A stretch of 15,051 nt of DNA from Bacteroidota bacterium. GTDB lineage: Bacteria; Bacteroidota; Bacteroidia; Chitinophagales; Chitinophagaceae. The notes below the pieces were generated by a model. It saw only the letters and a program-made list of their open reading frames with translations, ran no database searches and was not told the DNA's origin. This document shows positions 12,710 to 15,051 of the stretch, piece after piece (position 1 is the first letter of the stretch; every line of letters begins with the position of its first letter). Location of the stretch: contig JAEYUA010000192.1 in the NCBI GenBank assembly GCA_023433755.1, forward strand, positions 1-15,051, in the 5' to 3' direction. The position numbers were made by a program, and so were the translations under genes.

Positions 12710-13350
12710 CTGATCAACCGATGCTCATAAGCATACTTCACCAAGCCAATCACGCTGTTGGTATTGGTCTTGCGGAAAATATTCTTGCGGTGAGTTTCTA
12801 CGGTTCTTTCGCTGATGAAGAGGGTTTCGGCGATCTGCTTATTGCTGTATTCTTTTTCAATCAGCCTGATGATCTCCGTTTCACGATCGGTAAGGTGGGC
12901 TTCTTCTGTTTCTTTTTTTCTGTTAGCAGTTCTTTCCAGTTCAGCCAACACTGCTTCACTGAAATAGATCCCACCCTTTGCTATTTTTTCAATAGCAGCC
13001 AGCAACTCTGTTTTACCTATATTTTTTAAAACATACCCTGAAATATCCGCTTCATCAATCATTTCATTAACTACATCACCCTGGCCATCCATTGACAAAG
13101 CCAGGATTTTTATTTGGGGGAATTCTTTTCTTACCTGCCTGGCCAGTTCATTTCCTGAAAGACCGGGCATCTGCACATCCGTCAGTAATACATCAACTTT
13201 TTGGTGGCGGAGTTTTTCCAGCACCGTAGCGGGTTCGGTAGTAGCGAAGGCAAATTCAAAACGTTGTTCTCCTTTTAGCAATGACATCAGCCCGTCAATT
13301 ACAATCTGGTGGTCATCCACAAGGGCCAGAGAAATTTTGTGCATATTCAA
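12706..13350 (-). CDS. NarL/LuxR-family response regulator
   Basis: The 214-residue protein has an N-terminal receiver domain (about 6-120) with the acidic pair VDDH (Asp12, Asp13), the phosphorylation site Asp58 in LLTDVQMPG, Ser86 in LALSMDG and Lys109 in GYVLKN. A C-terminal LuxR-type helix-turn-helix (about 150-212) follows, with LTDRETEIIRLI, SNKQIAETLFISERTVETHR and the final KYAYEH. It is a DNA-binding regulator activated by phosphorylation, most likely by the kinase encoded 30 bp upstream on the same strand. Start may be the ATG at 13350 or at 13344; the difference is two residues. Its target genes cannot be read from the window. The stop codon falls in a CTCACC-type repeat unit. Confidence 0.94.
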   Translation of the reverse strand: MNMHKISLALVDDHQIVIDGLMSLLKGEQRFEFAFATTEPATVLEKLRHQKVDVLLTDVQMPGLSGNELARQVRKEFPQIKILALSMDGQGDVVNEMIDEADISGYVLKNIGKTELLAAIEKIAKGGIYFSEAVLAELERTANRKKETEEAHLTDRETEIIRLIEKEYSNKQIAETLFISERTVETHRKNIFRKTNTNSVIGLVKYAYEHRLIR

Positions 13351-13380
13351 CTGAAAATATAAAAAAATATTCAGAATAGG

Positions 13381-15051
13381 TTATCCTACCGGCACATGTA
13401 ATGCTACCAATGTTCCTTTTGATGGAGTGCTGTCAAAGTCCACAGTTCCTTTGAGGTATTCCACCCTTGTCCGGATATTCTTTAAGCCGATGCCCTCAAA
13501 TTTGGAGCGGTCATTAACATCAAAACCACGGCCATTATCTTCCACCGTCGCAGTGATCTCGCTGTCTTCCCTGATCACGGAAATATCCAGCGTGTCGGCC
13601 CCGGAATGTTTGATCACATTATTCACACATTCCTGGATTACGCGGTACAAGACTGTTTCGGTATTGGAATCAAGTCTTTCATCCAGGCCTTCCGTATAAA
13701 GATGAACCTTGAGGGCTTTATGATCCAGCTTGTCAATGAACTCGCGGATAGCTGAGGCCAGGCTGTTTTTGAGCAGGGCATTCGGCATCATATTATGTGA
13801 AACCGCTCTCACTTCCTTACAACTTTCATCTACCAGTGAAATAATTTTTTCAAAAGTGATCTTTTCATCATCTGTTTTGAACTTCACCTCGTGTTTATAA
13901 GCAGAGAGGTTCATCCGCGCTGCGCTCATCATCTGTCCCACACCATCGTGCAGATCCTTGGCAATTCGCTGCCTTTCTGCTTCTTCTGCTTCCAGCACTG
14001 CCTTGGTGGCCAGTTCCTGCTGGCGCAGTACAGCAGCCTGCATCCGGGCTTCCTGCTTGAGACGGTAGCGGCGATAGTAAGAGAAGCCAAGTAATATTCC
14101 AAGTACGAGAATGGCTGCCAGGAAACCAATCATCACGTTGCGGCGTGTGAGTTGCAATTGCCTGTTGGCGATTTCGAGTTGCTGGATTTCTGATTGCTTC
14201 TGAAGGGTATGCAGGTTTTTGGCTTTTTCAGTAGAATCCAGTTTTTGTTGCAGGATGATCTCATTCTGGTCCTGTATCCTGATCCTGTTATTGGCTATTT
14301 CAAGGTCGGCCTGTGAAAGCGCCAGCCTGTTCTGGGTAAGATCAAAAAGACTTTTTTCTATCTGCAGTTGCTGGTTGCGGATCTCGAGGGCTTTGATATC
14401 ATTATCCTTATGCAGCAGGGCAATCTCCTGTTGTTTCTTTTCCGTTTCATACTTTACCTGCATGTCGCGGAGCGATTTGATATTGGCCTCATTCAACAAA
14501 AGATCTTTATGCGAATTGAACTGCGAGGCGAACTGCAAGGCCTGTTTATAATCACCGGTGGCTGCATGATATTTTGATTCCACTTCGTAAATGGTCTTCT
14601 GGTGTTCCTTGTTCTGCGTTTTTTTTGTAAGCAGTACCGCACTGTCGATCATATTGCGTGCTGTGGCAAGCTGGCGTATTTCTATCAATGAATTGGCCGC
14701 AGCCAAATATATGGATGCAAGACTCCTGCTGTTATTGATGCGCCGGTAGATATCGATCGCATCCATAAAATAGGGCACCGACCTGTCATGCATCTGTTGC
14801 CTGCTATACAGTTCACCAATATGGGATTTCACCAGGCCAAGCTGCCGCTGGTCATTCACTTCGGTATAAATCTGCTGTGCCTGCATAAAATAGTTCAGTG
14901 CTTCACTATAACGCTGCTGCTCACCATGGATGCTGGCAAAGTATTGTAAGGTGATGGCCTGCCCATTGCGGTCGTTCAGTTGTTTCTGTATGGCATAAGC
15001 TCTTTCCTGGTAGGCCAATGACTGCGCATAATCTTTCTGGCGGAAAGAGAT
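13381..15051 (-). CDS. TPR-containing sensor histidine kinase (N-terminus beyond the window)
   Basis: The frame is open to the edge of the window; 11 codons (ISFRQKDYAQS) lie upstream of a TTG at 15018, so this TTG is not the start and the 5' end is missing. Counting from that TTG: TPR helix pairs (about 1-170), a coiled coil (about 185-290), one transmembrane helix (about 294-314), the DHp helix of the HisKA_3 type with the phospho-accepting His357 in RIAKDLHDGVGQ, and a HATPase domain with the N box QECVNNVIKH (462-471), G1 VEDNGRGFD (492-500) and G2 GIGLKN. This is the NarX/DesK-like architecture common in Bacteroidota, in which TPRs sense an unknown signal, probably in the periplasm. The partner regulator starts 30 bp downstream, so the two form one operon. 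Confidence 0.93.
   Translation of the reverse strand: MSFRQKDYAQSLAYQERAYAIQKQLNDRNGQAITLQYFASIHGEQQRYSEALNYFMQAQQIYTEVNDQRQLGLVKSHIGELYSRQQMHDRSVPYFMDAIDIYRRINNSRSLASIYLAAANSLIEIRQLATARNMIDSAVLLTKKTQNKEHQKTIYEVESKYHAATGDYKQALQFASQFNSHKDLLLNEANIKSLRDMQVKYETEKKQQEIALLHKDNDIKALEIRNQQLQIEKSLFDLTQNRLALSQADLEIANNRIRIQDQNEIILQQKLDSTEKAKNLHTLQKQSEIQQLEIANRQLQLTRRNVMIGFLAAILVLGILLGFSYYRRYRLKQEARMQAAVLRQQELATKAVLEAEEAERQRIAKDLHDGVGQMMSAARMNLSAYKHEVKFKTDDEKITFEKIISLVDESCKEVRAVSHNMMPNALLKNSLASAIREFIDKLDHKALKVHLYTEGLDERLDSNTETVLYRVIQECVNNVIKHSGADTLDISVIREDSEITATVEDNGRGFDVNDRSKFEGIGLKNIRTRVEYLKGTVDFDSTPSKGTLVALHVPVG

Noticed and set aside
15016..15018. TTG at 15018 as the start of the histidine kinase
   Set aside because: The frame continues open to the window edge with TPR-like sequence, so the gene is cut by the window.

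Overview
The window looks like a chromosomal segment of a member of the Bacteroidota, most likely of the Chitinophagaceae type. The reasons are TlpA-like proteins with an N-terminal DUF4369-type domain, DUF2911 and DUF6265-type secreted proteins, a short-chain L-threonine dehydrogenase, a TPR/coiled-coil sensor kinase, weak Shine-Dalgarno signals, and matches to the Bacteroidota -7 promoter element TAnnTTTG. This assignment comes from gene content only; no search was run.

Left part (1-7190, all + strand): a biosynthetic operon. It begins with the 3' end of a cupin gene, then trpB, a DUF695-like gene, a small putative lipoprotein gene, trpA, hisH, hisA, hisF, hisIE and a secreted thioredoxin-like gene, and closes with a clear intrinsic terminator at 7161-7187. 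Together the genes supply tryptophan synthase (both subunits) and the second half of histidine synthesis: ProFAR isomerase, the HisH/HisF imidazole glycerol phosphate synthase, and the bifunctional HisIE. trpB and trpA are unusually separated by two unrelated small genes. The hisA gene has an abnormal 5' end made of an in-frame 12-bp repeat.

Middle (7190-7889): about 700 bp without genes, holding three diverged direct copies and one inverted copy of a ~115-bp repeat, between a 16-bp inverted repeat.

Right part (7890-15051): on the - strand lie a DUF2911+TPR secreted protein, kdsA (Kdo-8-phosphate synthase, lipopolysaccharide core), an SDR-type L-threonine 3-dehydrogenase, and a LuxR-type response regulator preceded in its operon by a TPR histidine kinase that runs off the window. 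On the + strand are a divergent TrpF-family protein and a DUF6265-type secreted protein.

The most unusual feature is a set of short tandem arrays with a fixed 7-bp unit but several different unit sequences (GTCGGTA/GTTCAAA, GCCAATG, GTGAATG, CTCACGT types) at almost every gene boundary in the right part, and after trpB. They touch or enter genes: they provide the last codons and stop of the threonine dehydrogenase, the leader and part of the start codon of the TrpF-like gene, and the stop region of the response regulator. The three arrays lying upstream of genes all read GACTnnn in the direction of transcription and abut TAnnTTTG promoter-like sequences.
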